DNA of 64,000 bases from Hydrogenothermus marinus (GCF_003688665.1 NZ_REFO01000010.1:62001-126000), one strand, 5' to 3'. Shown: positions 1 to 9,145, counted from the stretch's first letter. Translations and numbers: made by a program. Notes: generated by a model from the sequence alone, not told the origin.

Positions 1-1
1 T

Positions 2-709
2 CCTGCTTTTGCATTTTTTTCTACACTCTCAGCAATGATTTTCTGGCTTGTTTATGTACTTCCTAAGATAATAGAAGCATTTAAAACTATGAATATAGAG
101 CTACCTTGGACAACAAGAATGGTAATGGCAATTTCAGAATTTACCCAAAACTATTTTTTTCAAATGTTAGGATTTTTAGTTTTAGCTATTATAATAATCT
201 TATTCTTAAGAAGAAAATTTTTTAAATTTAAATATCAATCAGATAAGGTTTTATTAAAACTTCCTATTATTGGTATTATTCTTAAAAATTTTAATTATGC
301 ATTTTTTGCAGAATATATGAGATTAATGATTTCTGCTGGACTTCCTTTATATCAAGCTTTAAATATTATGGAAAAGGCAATGAATAATAGTTTATTTAAA
401 GTAGCAATTAGAAATGTAAGAGAAGAGATAGAGATGGGAGAAAGTTTATCTAAGGCTTTAAAGAAGCAAAATCTATTTTCATCTCTTATTATAAGAATGA
501 TATCTGTGGGGGAACAAACAGGAGGTTTAGATACTCAGCTTTCATATATAGCAGATTATTATTACAAAAAAGTAGATTATATTACTCAAAATATAGCTAA
601 AATGATAGAACCTATAGTAATTGGTATAGTTGGTGGGTTTATGGCATTAATAATGATTTCATTAATGGGACCTATTTATACATTAATATCTCAAATTGGA
701 AAAATGTGA
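2..709 (+). CDS. Type IV pilus / type II secretion inner-membrane platform protein (PilC/GspF family), 5'-truncated by window edge
   Basis: The frame is open from the first bases of the window, so the gene begins upstream; what remains is about 235 C-terminal residues. It has a hydrophobic segment near residues 40-60 (after the first Met at base 35), a cytoplasmic stretch with the GspF-type pattern FFAEYMRLMISAGLPL, and a C-terminal hydrophobic hairpin around IEPIVIGIVGGFMALIMI. This is the second half of the duplicated GspF domain. Family members sit in the inner membrane and connect the assembly ATPase to pilin or pseudopilin polymerisation. The upstream neighbours that would separate PilC from GspF lie outside the window, so I give no symbol. 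A short inverted repeat (712-733) follows the stop. Confidence 0.85.
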   Translation, partial: PAFAFFSTLSAMIFWLVYVLPKIIEAFKTMNIELPWTTRMVMAISEFTQNYFFQMLGFLVLAIIIILFLRRKFFKFKYQSDKVLLKLPIIGIILKNFNYAFFAEYMRLMISAGLPLYQALNIMEKAMNNSLFKVAIRNVREEIEMGESLSKALKKQNLFSSLIIRMISVGEQTGGLDTQLSYIADYYYKKVDYITQNIAKMIEPIVIGIVGGFMALIMISLMGPIYTLISQIGKM

Positions 710-776
710 AAAAGATTATATATTTCTAATCTTGAACTATTGTAAAATACTTTAAAATTTCAACATGAGGTAAAAA

Positions 777-1457
777 ATGAGTTTTGATTTTATGCAACTT
801 ATATTTATGCTTCCTGCTTTACTTTTAGCTGTAATTATGCATGAAATAGGACATGGATATATTGCTTATAAACTTGGTGATAATACTGCTAAAATTGCTG
901 GAAGATTAACTTTTAATCCAATTCCACATATAGATCCAATAGGTTCAATACTTGTTCCTGCTATATTACTTTTATTTAAATCTCCTGTTTTATTTGGTTG
1001 GGCAAAACCGGTTCCTATAAATCCATTAAATTTTAAAAAATTAGGTTATAAAAAAGGAATGGCTTTAACTGCTATAGCTGGTCCAAGTATTAATCTTCTT
1101 TTAGCTTTTATTTTTGGAATTTTATATCAAATATTTAATTCTCAGCAATTCCTTGCTTTTATAATATCAATTTTTGGAATAGGATTTGTCAAATCTGTAA
1201 TACTTCCTCTTGTAATATTTTTTAAATATAGTGTAATGATAAATGTAATTCTTGCAATATTTAATATTATTCCTATTCCACCTTTAGATGGTGGTAGAGT
1301 AATAATGAGTTTAGCATCTCCTTCTTTAGAAAGAAAGTTAGAAAGTTTAGAGCAATATGGATTTATAATTATTGTAATATTACTTTTTACAGGTATTTTA
1401 AATTATGTAATACTACCACCTTATAAATTTTTAACATCTTTATTCTTAGGTAGTTAA
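777..1457 (+). CDS. Site-2 protease family intramembrane zinc metalloprotease (M50)
   Basis: 226 residues with several hydrophobic segments. The zinc-binding HEIGH motif is at residues 22-26 inside the first membrane segment, and the third zinc ligand is expected in NIIPIPPLDGGRV near residues 160-173, the LDGG motif of the M50B group. There is no PDZ domain, so it resembles the small YwhC-like branch rather than RseP. Family members cleave membrane-embedded substrates; the substrate here is unknown. A purine-rich ribosome site (tgagg) lies just before the ATG. The next gene starts 10 bases downstream on the same strand, so the two are probably co-transcribed. Confidence 0.85.
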   Translation: MSFDFMQLIFMLPALLLAVIMHEIGHGYIAYKLGDNTAKIAGRLTFNPIPHIDPIGSILVPAILLLFKSPVLFGWAKPVPINPLNFKKLGYKKGMALTAIAGPSINLLLAFIFGILYQIFNSQQFLAFIISIFGIGFVKSVILPLVIFFKYSVMINVILAIFNIIPIPPLDGGRVIMSLASPSLERKLESLEQYGFIIIVILLFTGILNYVILPPYKFLTSLFLGS

Positions 1458-1467
1458 GGAGAGAATT

Positions 1468-2499
1468 ATGAAAGCAGCATACTATGAAAAACATGGGAAT
1501 TATGAAAATATAGTTATAGGAGAAAGACCAAAACCAAAAATAAAAGCAGATGAAGTTTTAGTAAAAGTAAAAACATTTTCTTTAAATCATCTTGATATAT
1601 GGGTAATGGAAGGTAAATATCCTGTTGAAATTCCTATGCCTCATATATTTGCATCAGATGCTTCAGGAATTGTTGAAAATGTAGGAGAAGCAGTAAAAAA
1701 TGTAAAAGTAGGTGATGAAGTAATTGTTTATCCAGGGCTTTCATGTGGTTATTGTGAAAAATGCTTAGCAGGGAAAGACAATGAGTGTAGTAATTTTTCT
1801 GTACTTGGAGTTTTAACAGATGGTGTTTCTGCAGAATATGTAAAAGTTCCTGCTATAAATGTTTTTAAGAAGCCAGAAAATTTATCCTTTGAGGAAGCAT
1901 CTACAATAGGTATTACCTATACAACAATGTGGCATTCTATAGTTACAAGAGGAAAAATTAAAGCAGGAGAGATAGTTTTTATTCATGGTGGTGGTTCTGG
2001 TGTTGGAACTGCTGGTATTCAAATTGCAAAGCTTTATAATGCTACAGTTATTACATCAGTAGGAGATGATTGGAAGATTGAAAAAGCAAAGCAAATAGGA
2101 GCAGATTTTGTAATTAATTATAAAAAAGAGGATTTTGTAGAGAAAGTAAAACAAATTACAGATGGAAAATTATGTGATATTGTTGTTGATCATATAGGAG
2201 AAGCTACTTTTAATAAATCTATACAGATAGCAAAAAAAGGTGGAAAAGTTATTACCTTTGGAACAACAACAGGAGCAGAGCCAACAATAAATTTAAGAAC
2301 TATTTTCGGTAAAAACTTAGATATATCTGGAGTTTATATGGGAACTAAAGGAGAAGTTGCCAATTATTTAAAATTTTTTAAAGAAGGGAAATTAAAACCA
2401 GTAATAGATTCTGTATTTGATTTTAAAGATGTTAAAAAAGCTTATGAAAAATTATTAAGTAGACAATTTTTTGGGAAAATAGTTGTTAAGGTTAATTAA
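1468..2499 (+). CDS. Zinc-binding alcohol dehydrogenase / quinone oxidoreductase family protein (MDR superfamily)
   Basis: 343 residues, the usual MDR length. The N-terminal GroES-like domain carries the structural-zinc cysteines in CGYCEKCLAGKDNEC (about residues 92-106), and the nucleotide-binding domain begins at HGGGSGVGTAGIQIAK near residue 168. The catalytic zinc position usually held by Cys is Asn-His-Leu-Asp here (SLNHLDIW), the pattern of quinone-oxidoreductase-like members, so a true alcohol dehydrogenase function is uncertain. It would be a cytosolic NAD(P)H-dependent oxidoreductase; the substrate cannot be read from sequence. Its stop shares one base with the start of the following ABC ATPase gene (TAATG), which implies translational coupling. 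Confidence 0.85.
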   Translation: MKAAYYEKHGNYENIVIGERPKPKIKADEVLVKVKTFSLNHLDIWVMEGKYPVEIPMPHIFASDASGIVENVGEAVKNVKVGDEVIVYPGLSCGYCEKCLAGKDNECSNFSVLGVLTDGVSAEYVKVPAINVFKKPENLSFEEASTIGITYTTMWHSIVTRGKIKAGEIVFIHGGGSGVGTAGIQIAKLYNATVITSVGDDWKIEKAKQIGADFVINYKKEDFVEKVKQITDGKLCDIVVDHIGEATFNKSIQIAKKGGKVITFGTTTGAEPTINLRTIFGKNLDISGVYMGTKGEVANYLKFFKEGKLKPVIDSVFDFKDVKKAYEKLLSRQFFGKIVVKVN

Positions 2500-3257
2500 T
2501 GGATTTAGCTATTGAAGTAAAAAATCTTACAGTTAAATATGGAGAAAAAGTTGTTTTGCAAGATATAAATTTGAAAATTAAAAAAGGAGAAATTGTTGCT
2601 ATTGTTGGTCCAAATGGTAGTGGGAAAACAACTCTTTTAAAGACTATACTTGGATTTATAAAGCCTGTAATTGGAGAAGTAAAAATACTTGGAATGCCAA
2701 ACAAAAAGGCAGTTAAAACAGGCAAAATAGGATATCTACCTCAAAAATCACCAGTAAAAAACTCTTTTCTATCTGCTTTAGATGTTGTTTTATTTGGGCT
2801 TATAAACTCTAAACTTTCAAAAAAAGAGAAAATAGAGAAAGCTTTAGAAACTTTAAAATTAGTTGGAATGGAAGATTTTGCAAATTATCCATATAGTAGT
2901 TTATCAGGTGGACAACAACAAAGGGTTTCTATTGGAAGAGTTATAATATCAAATCCTGAAATAGTTTTTTTAGATGAACCTTCTACTGGAATAGATGTTG
3001 TAGCTCAAGAAAGTTTTTATGATTTTATGAAAAAGTTAAGAGATGAAAAAGGAATGACTATAGTTATGGTTTCTCACGATATAGGGGTAATAGGAAGTTT
3101 TGTTGATAAGGTGGTAGGTCTTAATAGGTATCTTCATTATTTAGGGGATATTAAAGGATTTTTAAATAAAGATGTTTTAGCAAAGCTTTATGGTTCAGAA
3201 GTTAAATTGCTTATTCATTCTCCAGAATGTATTACTTGTGATAAGATACAAATATAA
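2499..3257 (+). CDS. znuC: Metal ABC transporter ATP-binding protein (ZnuC/MntB-like)
   Basis: 252 residues with all ABC ATPase motifs: Walker A GPNGSGKTT near residues 38-46, signature LSGGQQQR near 136, Walker B IVFLDEPS and the switch His in VSHD. The subfamily call (zinc/manganese uptake rather than another ABC class) rests on similarity of the early region and on the ABC-3 permease gene 224 bases downstream. The C-terminus carries a Cys pair (SPECITCD) that could touch metal. No periplasmic metal-binding subunit (ZnuA) is present here, so it must be encoded elsewhere. The exact metal is inference. Confidence 0.8.
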   Translation: MDLAIEVKNLTVKYGEKVVLQDINLKIKKGEIVAIVGPNGSGKTTLLKTILGFIKPVIGEVKILGMPNKKAVKTGKIGYLPQKSPVKNSFLSALDVVLFGLINSKLSKKEKIEKALETLKLVGMEDFANYPYSSLSGGQQQRVSIGRVIISNPEIVFLDEPSTGIDVVAQESFYDFMKKLRDEKGMTIVMVSHDIGVIGSFVDKVVGLNRYLHYLGDIKGFLNKDVLAKLYGSEVKLLIHSPECITCDKIQI

Positions 3258-3272
3258 TTAATCTGTGTAATC

Positions 3273-3472
3273 ATGGATAAAGACCAGCAAGAAATAGAGC
3301 TTAAAAAGTTAGAGATAGAAAAAGCTAAAGTTTTAGAAGGCCAGTTTAGAGTTGGTAGTTATGAATAGTTCAAATATTAGGAATAATGCTTGGTTTAATT
3401 ATATTAATAGGATTTGGCTATATGGCTTGGATAAGCTATAAAACAGATAAAGAAATGGAAAGTAAAAAATAA
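3273..3472 (+). pseudogene. Small ORF pair, possibly one frameshifted small membrane protein, between znuC and znuB
   Basis: Two short frames lie in the 224-base gap between the ATPase and permease genes. The first (3273-3368) encodes a 31-residue charged helix starting MDKDQQEIELKKLEIEKAK and ending GSYE-stop. The second, shifted by -1 (open from 3365, first ATG 3386, stop 3472), encodes a hydrophobic stretch LGLIILIGFGYMAWISY followed by a charged tail KTDKEMESKK. Joined near 3363 they would make one tail-type membrane peptide of about 67 residues. I do not recognise the family. It may be a true frameshift, a sequencing error or two micro-genes. Confidence 0.4.
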
Positions 3473-3481
3473 GAGACTTTA

Positions 3482-4291
3482 ATGATTGAAATTTTACAAA
3501 TTCCTTTTATGCAAAATGCTTTAATAGGTGGAATTATATTAGCTATACTTCTTTCAGTAATTTCTTTATTTATAAATGCTAAAAACTGGTCTTTTATATC
3601 TGTTGGTATATCTCATGCAACCTTTGGTGGCCTTGCAATAGGTTTTTATTTAGGTATAAACCCTACTTTAGTTGGTGGTTTGTTTGCTGTTATTGTAGGT
3701 CTTTTAATTGGGTATATTAGTAAGCATGGTAAAATTCATGAAGATATATCCATAGGAATTCTTTTCTCTTTCTCTATGGCTTTTGGTGTTTTAATAATGT
3801 CTAAATCTCCTAATTACAATACTGATTTATTTACATTTTTATTTGGAAATATTTTAACTATTACAGATTTAGATATTAAGATTTTAATAGGTTTTACTAT
3901 TTTTTCTCTTGGATTTATTTATATTTTTTTTCAGAAAATATTATATTGCTGTTTTGATGAAGATGTAGCTTATACTTCAGGTATAAATACTTCCTTTTTT
4001 TATTATAGTCTTATAACTATTATATCTATAGCTACTGTTTTATCTGTAAAGCTTGTTGGTGTTATACTTGCATCTGCTATGATGATACTTCCTGCAACTT
4101 TTGCTAATCAGTTTTTTTGGCATTATAAAAAGATTTTATTTTTTTCTATATTATTTAGCGTTTTTATTGTTGTGATTGGGATTTTTATATCCTATTATTT
4201 TGACTTTCCTGCAGGTACATTTATTGTATTTTTATACACTTTAATATTTGGAATAGTTATTTTAATCAAAAGGATTTTTAAATTCAGCTAA
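3482..4291 (+). CDS. znuB: Metal ABC transporter permease (ZnuB/ABC-3 family)
   Basis: 269 residues, almost entirely hydrophobic with about eight predicted membrane segments. The ABC-3 pattern is visible: an early ISHATFGGLAIGFYLG segment, a cytoplasmic GINTSFFYY coupling region, and a later SVKLVGVILASAMMILPA segment. It would form the membrane channel of the zinc- or manganese-type importer whose ATPase is encoded just upstream. The last 30 bases of the gene overlap the 3' end of the convergent thioredoxin-domain gene. The metal specificity cannot be decided here. Confidence 0.85.
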   Translation: MIEILQIPFMQNALIGGIILAILLSVISLFINAKNWSFISVGISHATFGGLAIGFYLGINPTLVGGLFAVIVGLLIGYISKHGKIHEDISIGILFSFSMAFGVLIMSKSPNYNTDLFTFLFGNILTITDLDIKILIGFTIFSLGFIYIFFQKILYCCFDEDVAYTSGINTSFFYYSLITIISIATVLSVKLVGVILASAMMILPATFANQFFWHYKKILFFSILFSVFIVVIGIFISYYFDFPAGTFIVFLYTLIFGIVILIKRIFKFS

Positions 4292-6079
4292 ATTTTTATA
4301 GATTTTAAATACTTTTTCTCTTAGAGCATCTACATTATTTAGTTTTTCAAAGCACATAGAGATATTACATAGATATATAACTGTTTTATTTTCTGGTTTA
4401 TATCCTAAATTCTTCAGAAGAATTTTATCATTTTTATCTACAAACTGAGTAAATACATAATAAGGAAAAACTTTAAATGATTTGTTTATGAATTTATCTT
4501 TATCTTTTTTTAATCCTATAATATGTATTACTGCAGGTTTATAAATAAAAATAAAATAAGCTAAAGCTGTATCTATACTTGCTCTTGCTGGTAGCTTTTT
4601 TGTTAACTGTTTTGCTTTTTGGAAATACTTTTCATCTCCGGTAAAAGCTGAAAGAATATAAAGCTGTTTTATAAGTCTAGAATTTACTGCAAAAATGTCA
4701 TCTATAAATGAGATATTCTTAATATTTAAACCTATATCTTTTAAATCTGTATATATTCCAAGCTGTTTTGAGTAGTAATTTTTTAATATAATTTCTGCTA
4801 AAGCTTTAGCTTTTTCTAAATAATATTTATTTCCTGTTATTTGATATAGATTTAAAAGGGCTTCTAAAAAATAAACCTGAGTATTTAGATAATACTCATT
4901 TAGATCTTTAGAATGTATTATTCCTTTTTCTTTCCAAGCTTGATTTATTATATTTTTTGTAAGGTTTTCTGCAATTTTTAAATCTTCTTTAGAGTTATTA
5001 TAAACATAAGAATATGCTAAAGCTGAAACCATTAAAGCATTATTGGCAAAATATATATCTTTTTCTATTCTTGGGCTATATCCTACTTTTTTTTCTATTT
5101 CTTCTCTTTCTTTTTTACTTTTTATAAAGTAGTCTTCTCCTGAAACTAAAAGAGTATCATTTTTATCAACTATATCTGCTCCTTGAGAATTATAGAAAAA
5201 GCCTGTTTTTTTATCATAAAGTTTATTTTTAGCAAATTTTAAAATTAGATTTGCAAATTTTAAATAATCTTTATTTTGAAATAATGAATATCCGTTAAAA
5301 TACATTACTGAAAGCTCTGCTTGGTCTCTTAAAAGCTTTTCATAATGGAAATTTGTCCAGTATTCATTAGTGCTATATCTATAGCTTCCTCCTTCTATTT
5401 TATCTATTAGATTTGAGTATGCATAAAGGGTTTTTTCTGCAAGTTTTTTAGCATTATCATCAGAATAAAATATATAATAGAGCATTAAAAAATATGGAAC
5501 CTGTCTTATTGGAAATTTTGGTGCTCCTAATAATCCTCCATACTTTTTGTCATATCTTAATTTTATATATCTATAAATTTTTTTTATATAAACTGGGCTT
5601 ATCTGTTTTTCTTTTAAATTTTTTTGAAAAATTCTATATTTAAGTTCTTGATGGAATTTTACTCTTTCCACTTGACTTTCTATATCTTTTGGCGACATCT
5701 TTGCAAAATATAGTAAAAGCTTTTTCATATCTTCAGGTGCAACATATATAGCTCCAAATACTATATTGCCATTTTTATCAAGTATTAAAGTAGATGGAAG
5801 ACCTCCTTGATTATATTTTTTATTTATATCTGGTCTTTTTTCTGCATCTACTCTAACAGGAATATAATATTTATTTATTAACTCAATAACTTCTTTATCT
5901 CTATATGTTGTATTTTCTATTACATTACACCAATGGCACCATTTTGCATAGATATCCATCAGAATAAGCTTGTTTTCTTTTTTTGCTTTTTTTAATCCTT
6001 CTTCAAAAGATAGCCACTTAATTTCTGATGCAAAAGAAATATTTATTATTAATAGAAAAAGAAGGAATCTTAACTTCAT
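4262..6079 (-). CDS. Exported thioredoxin-domain protein with six-hairpin glycosidase-like domain (DUF255 / YyaL-like)
   Basis: 605 residues. An N-terminal signal peptide (about residues 1-17, hydrophobic core LRFLLFLLIINISFA) is followed by a thioredoxin-like DUF255 domain with redox motif WCHWC (Cys48 and Cys51) and the cis-Pro region GGLPSTLIL. The remaining roughly 450 residues are the helical (alpha/alpha) half typical of YyaL/SPATA20-like proteins. Cytosolic YyaL proteins usually lack a signal peptide, so export to the periplasm is the notable point. The gene is last in the phoH-ybeY operon; its ATG overlaps the ybeY stop (ATGA). A disulfide-related periplasmic role is inference. Confidence 0.8.
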   Translation of the reverse strand: MKLRFLLFLLIINISFASEIKWLSFEEGLKKAKKENKLILMDIYAKWCHWCNVIENTTYRDKEVIELINKYYIPVRVDAEKRPDINKKYNQGGLPSTLILDKNGNIVFGAIYVAPEDMKKLLLYFAKMSPKDIESQVERVKFHQELKYRIFQKNLKEKQISPVYIKKIYRYIKLRYDKKYGGLLGAPKFPIRQVPYFLMLYYIFYSDDNAKKLAEKTLYAYSNLIDKIEGGSYRYSTNEYWTNFHYEKLLRDQAELSVMYFNGYSLFQNKDYLKFANLILKFAKNKLYDKKTGFFYNSQGADIVDKNDTLLVSGEDYFIKSKKEREEIEKKVGYSPRIEKDIYFANNALMVSALAYSYVYNNSKEDLKIAENLTKNIINQAWKEKGIIHSKDLNEYYLNTQVYFLEALLNLYQITGNKYYLEKAKALAEIILKNYYSKQLGIYTDLKDIGLNIKNISFIDDIFAVNSRLIKQLYILSAFTGDEKYFQKAKQLTKKLPARASIDTALAYFIFIYKPAVIHIIGLKKDKDKFINKSFKVFPYYVFTQFVDKNDKILLKNLGYKPENKTVIYLCNISMCFEKLNNVDALREKVFKIYKNLAEFKNPFD

Positions 6080-6522
6080 TTTATTTCCTTTGCTACTTTT
6101 TCAAAAATTTTATCTTGTAAATCAAACATTATTTTTGCATCTTCTTCTGATGTTTCATGGTCATATCCAAGAAGATGAAGTATGCCATGGGTCAAAAGCC
6201 TTAAAACTTCTTCTTTATATGTAAAATCAATCTCTTCTGCCTGTTTCTTTGCAAAAGGTAATGATATAACTATATCTCCTAATATTCTATATCTATATGC
6301 TGGCGGTTTTTCATCTATTGGAAATGATAAAACATCTGTTGGTTTATCTTTGTTTCTCCATTGTTTGTTTAGCTCTTGGATAGTTTTATTATCTGTTAAT
6401 GTTATTCCGATTTCTACTTTATCAAGGTTTAATTCGTTTAGAATTTTATTTGTAATATCTTTTATAAAAGCTTTTGTAATATATCTATCATAAATCTGTT
6501 TATCAATTATTATTTTGTTCAT
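6076..6522 (-). CDS. ybeY: Endoribonuclease YbeY (16S rRNA maturation and ribosome quality control)
   Basis: 148 residues, normal for the family. The zinc-binding signature is complete: HGILHLLGYDHE with His112, His116 and His122. The upstream block NKQWRNKDKPTDVLSFPID is also typical. YbeY is a single-strand-specific RNase involved in 3' processing of 16S rRNA. The start lies inside the end of phoH (20-base overlap) and is preceded by an aggaac ribosome site. The phoH-ybeY pairing is widely conserved in bacteria, which supports both calls. Confidence 0.93.
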   Translation of the reverse strand: MNKIIIDKQIYDRYITKAFIKDITNKILNELNLDKVEIGITLTDNKTIQELNKQWRNKDKPTDVLSFPIDEKPPAYRYRILGDIVISLPFAKKQAEEIDFTYKEEVLRLLTHGILHLLGYDHETSEEDAKIMFDLQDKIFEKVAKEIK

Positions 6523-7474
6523 TTTGTTCCTGATATTTATCGTAAGCTTGTATTATTCTTTGAACAACTGGATGTCTTACTACATCTTTTTCTGTAAATT
6601 TTACAAATCCAATTCCTTCTATATCTTTTAAAACTTTCATAGCTTCAACAAGTCCAGAACTTGAAACTTTTGGAAGATCTATCTGGGTAATATCTCCTGT
6701 AATTACTGCTTTTGAACCAAAACCAATTCTTGTTAAAAACATTTTCATCTGTTCTCTTGTTGTGTTTTGAGCTTCATCAAGGATAATGAAAGCATCATTT
6801 AAGGTTCTTCCTCTCATAAATGCAAGAGGTGCAACTTCTATTATATTTTTTTCTATCATATCATTTACTTTTGCTGAATCTACCATATCATAAAGGGCAT
6901 CATATAAAGGTCTTAAATATGGGTCAACTTTTTCTGTTAAACTACCTGGCAAAAATCCAAGTTTTTCACCTGCTTCTACTGCAGGTCTTGTTAATATAAT
7001 TCTATTTACTTTTTGTTGTTTTAAATATGAAACTGCAACTGCCATTGCTAAATAAGTTTTACCTGTCCCTGCTGGTCCAATTCCAAAAGTAATATCATTT
7101 TTATTTATAGTTTCTACATACATTTTTTGGGTAGGTGTTTTTGGCATTATAGGTTTTCTTCTGTGGCTATATAATATAGCTTTTCCATCAAATAAAGGCT
7201 CTGAGTTTTGCTCAAGCTGTAATTTATATCCAAGTGCCATATTTTTTACATCATTAGAAGATAAAAAATGTCCTTTTTGATAATAAGTAGATAATTTTTC
7301 CATAAATTCTTCAAACTTATCTAATCCTTCTTCATCACCTTCTGCTATTATAGATGTTCCTCTTGAGAAAACTTTTATATTGAATATGTCTGCAAAATAT
7401 TTTAGATTTTCATCTTTTTTACCAACAACACTAAAAAAGGCATCTCTTGGTATTTCTATCTCTAATTTTAAAAT
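6503..7474 (-). CDS. phoH: PhoH-like ATPase (YbeZ type), starting at an ATT codon
   Basis: From an ATT at 7474 the protein is 323 residues, the usual PhoH length; from the first in-frame ATG (7303) it would be 266 and would lose the conserved N-terminal KH-like region. That region is visible as FFSVVGKKDENLKYFADIF, followed by FSRGTSIIAEG. Between the in-frame TAA upstream and 7303 there is no ATG, GTG or TTG. An AGGAGGT site at 7483-7489 lies 8 bases before the ATT, ideal spacing. Walker A is GPAGTGKT (about residues 133-140) and Walker B is AFIILDEAQN. PhoH is a cytosolic ATPase linked to RNA metabolism together with YbeY. Confidence 0.85.
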   Translation of the reverse strand: MLKLEIEIPRDAFFSVVGKKDENLKYFADIFNIKVFSRGTSIIAEGDEEGLDKFEEFMEKLSTYYQKGHFLSSNDVKNMALGYKLQLEQNSEPLFDGKAILYSHRRKPIMPKTPTQKMYVETINKNDITFGIGPAGTGKTYLAMAVAVSYLKQQKVNRIILTRPAVEAGEKLGFLPGSLTEKVDPYLRPLYDALYDMVDSAKVNDMIEKNIIEVAPLAFMRGRTLNDAFIILDEAQNTTREQMKMFLTRIGFGSKAVITGDITQIDLPKVSSSGLVEAMKVLKDIEGIGFVKFTEKDVVRHPVVQRIIQAYDKYQEQNEQNNN

Positions 7475-7618
7475 CTTTTTAAACCTCCTAATAAATTATA
7501 TTTTAGTGATAATTTATACATTTTTATATTTTTTCAAGTTTGTATTTTTAAGAAATGTTATAATTAGTATAAAAATTTTACTATATAAAACATATAAATT
7601 TACAAGGAATCATCATTT

Positions 7619-9145
7619 ATGATGAAAAAAATTAAATATTTAGTTTTTAGCATTTTTTTTATATTAAATACAGCTTTTGCAGATGAAGATTTAAATAATA
7701 TATCTTTTTTAGTAAAATTTGCAGTTGAAAATTCTCCGGTTGTTCAAAATTTTTATTCTAAGGGTAAATTAAATATTCATCTTACATTACCAGAGAAGTT
7801 AGAAACAAAAAATAGAATATATCTCCTCAAAAGAAATAAATATGCTATAGAAAAGTATCTTGATAGAGGTAGAGAATATATTCCTATAATAAAATCTATA
7901 TTTAATAAACATGGACTTCCTGATGATCTTGTTTTCTTACCTATTATAGAAAGTCATTTTAATATTAAAGCTAAATCTCCTGCAGGGGCAGCAGGTTTAT
8001 GGCAGTTTATGCCTCAAACAGCTAGAATGTATGGATTAAAAATAAATAAATGGATAGATGAAAGATATGATCTTATAAAATCTACGGAAGCAGCTGCTTA
8101 TTATTTAAAAGATTTATATAGTATTTTTAATGATTGGGGACTTGCTCTTGCAAGTTATAATTCAGGAGAAGGTAATATAATAAGAAAAATTAATAAATAT
8201 GGTGGTATAAATTTCTGGGATATTCGTAATTATCTATCACCAGAAACAAGAAATTATGTTCCAAGCTTTTTAGCAACATTAACTGTTGTAAAAGAGATTT
8301 TGAAAAATAATGAAAATCAAAAAATAAATTTTGATGTTATACAAGTTGATAAGCCAATTTCTTTAGATTTAATCTCAACTTTATTGAAAGTTCCTTACTC
8401 AAAACTAAAAGATTTAAATCCTCATCTTTTAAAAGGAAAAACTCCACCTGATGATGGAGTTTACAATATATATCTTCCAAAAGGATATGGAAATACTTTA
8501 AAGGTAGTTTTAGAAGATATACAACTTGATAAATATAAAGCTTTAAAAGAATATAAAGTAAAAAGAGGAGATACCTTAGGTAAAATAGCTAAAAAATTTA
8601 AAACTACTATTTCTTATTTAAAGAAAATAAACCATCTTAAAAATGATTATGTTATTGCTAATACTTATATAAAAGTTCCAACAACTATAGAAGCATATCC
8701 TTTATATTCTTATTCAGTAGTTGATACAACAGAAGATATCCAATATACAGAAAAAGGAATTATTTATAAAGTAAAAAGAGGAGATACCTTAGGTAAAATA
8801 GCAAGAAAATTTAGAGTTAGTGTTAGTAGTTTAAAAAAATGGAATCATATAAAAAGCTATATATTACCAAATCAAAAAATTGTTATTTATAAAAAAGTTT
8901 TTAATAAAAATTTACAAAGAAAGGCTATGCTACATAGAGTTTCATATCTAAAAAAGAAAGTTAAAAAAAGAAAACCTAAATTTAAATACATTTTTTATAA
9001 AGTAAAGAAAGGAGATAGCTTAGGGAAAATAGCTAAAAAGTTTAAAGTAAGAATTTCAGATATAAAAAAATGGAATAAATTATCATCAAATATAATAAGA
9101 GTAAATGAAAGACTTACAATAATAAAAAGGGTTATAGAAAGATGA
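7619..9145 (+). CDS. Membrane-associated lytic murein transglycosylase D-like protein with three LysM repeats
   Basis: 508 residues. A signal peptide (residues 1 to about 21, ending NTAFA) precedes a lytic transglycosylase (SLT) domain with catalytic Glu111 in ESHFNIKAKSPAG and the downstream motifs GLWQFMPQTA and ALASYNSGEGN. Three LysM peptidoglycan-binding repeats follow, each beginning YKVKRGDTLGKIAKKF or a close variant (near residues 312, 390 and 458). It cleaves glycan strands in the periplasm. There is no lipobox, so it is likely soluble or anchored only through LysM. Two adjacent ATGs (7619 and 7622) can serve as start; the aagga ribosome site is weak. It overlaps the next gene by 4 bases. 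Confidence 0.9.
   Translation: MMKKIKYLVFSIFFILNTAFADEDLNNISFLVKFAVENSPVVQNFYSKGKLNIHLTLPEKLETKNRIYLLKRNKYAIEKYLDRGREYIPIIKSIFNKHGLPDDLVFLPIIESHFNIKAKSPAGAAGLWQFMPQTARMYGLKINKWIDERYDLIKSTEAAAYYLKDLYSIFNDWGLALASYNSGEGNIIRKINKYGGINFWDIRNYLSPETRNYVPSFLATLTVVKEILKNNENQKINFDVIQVDKPISLDLISTLLKVPYSKLKDLNPHLLKGKTPPDDGVYNIYLPKGYGNTLKVVLEDIQLDKYKALKEYKVKRGDTLGKIAKKFKTTISYLKKINHLKNDYVIANTYIKVPTTIEAYPLYSYSVVDTTEDIQYTEKGIIYKVKRGDTLGKIARKFRVSVSSLKKWNHIKSYILPNQKIVIYKKVFNKNLQRKAMLHRVSYLKKKVKKRKPKFKYIFYKVKKGDSLGKIAKKFKVRISDIKKWNKLSSNIIRVNERLTIIKRVIER

Noticed and set aside
712-733. AAGATTA/TAATCTT hairpin after the PilC/GspF gene as a terminator
   Set aside because: No T tract follows and the stem is all AT except one pair; too weak to call.
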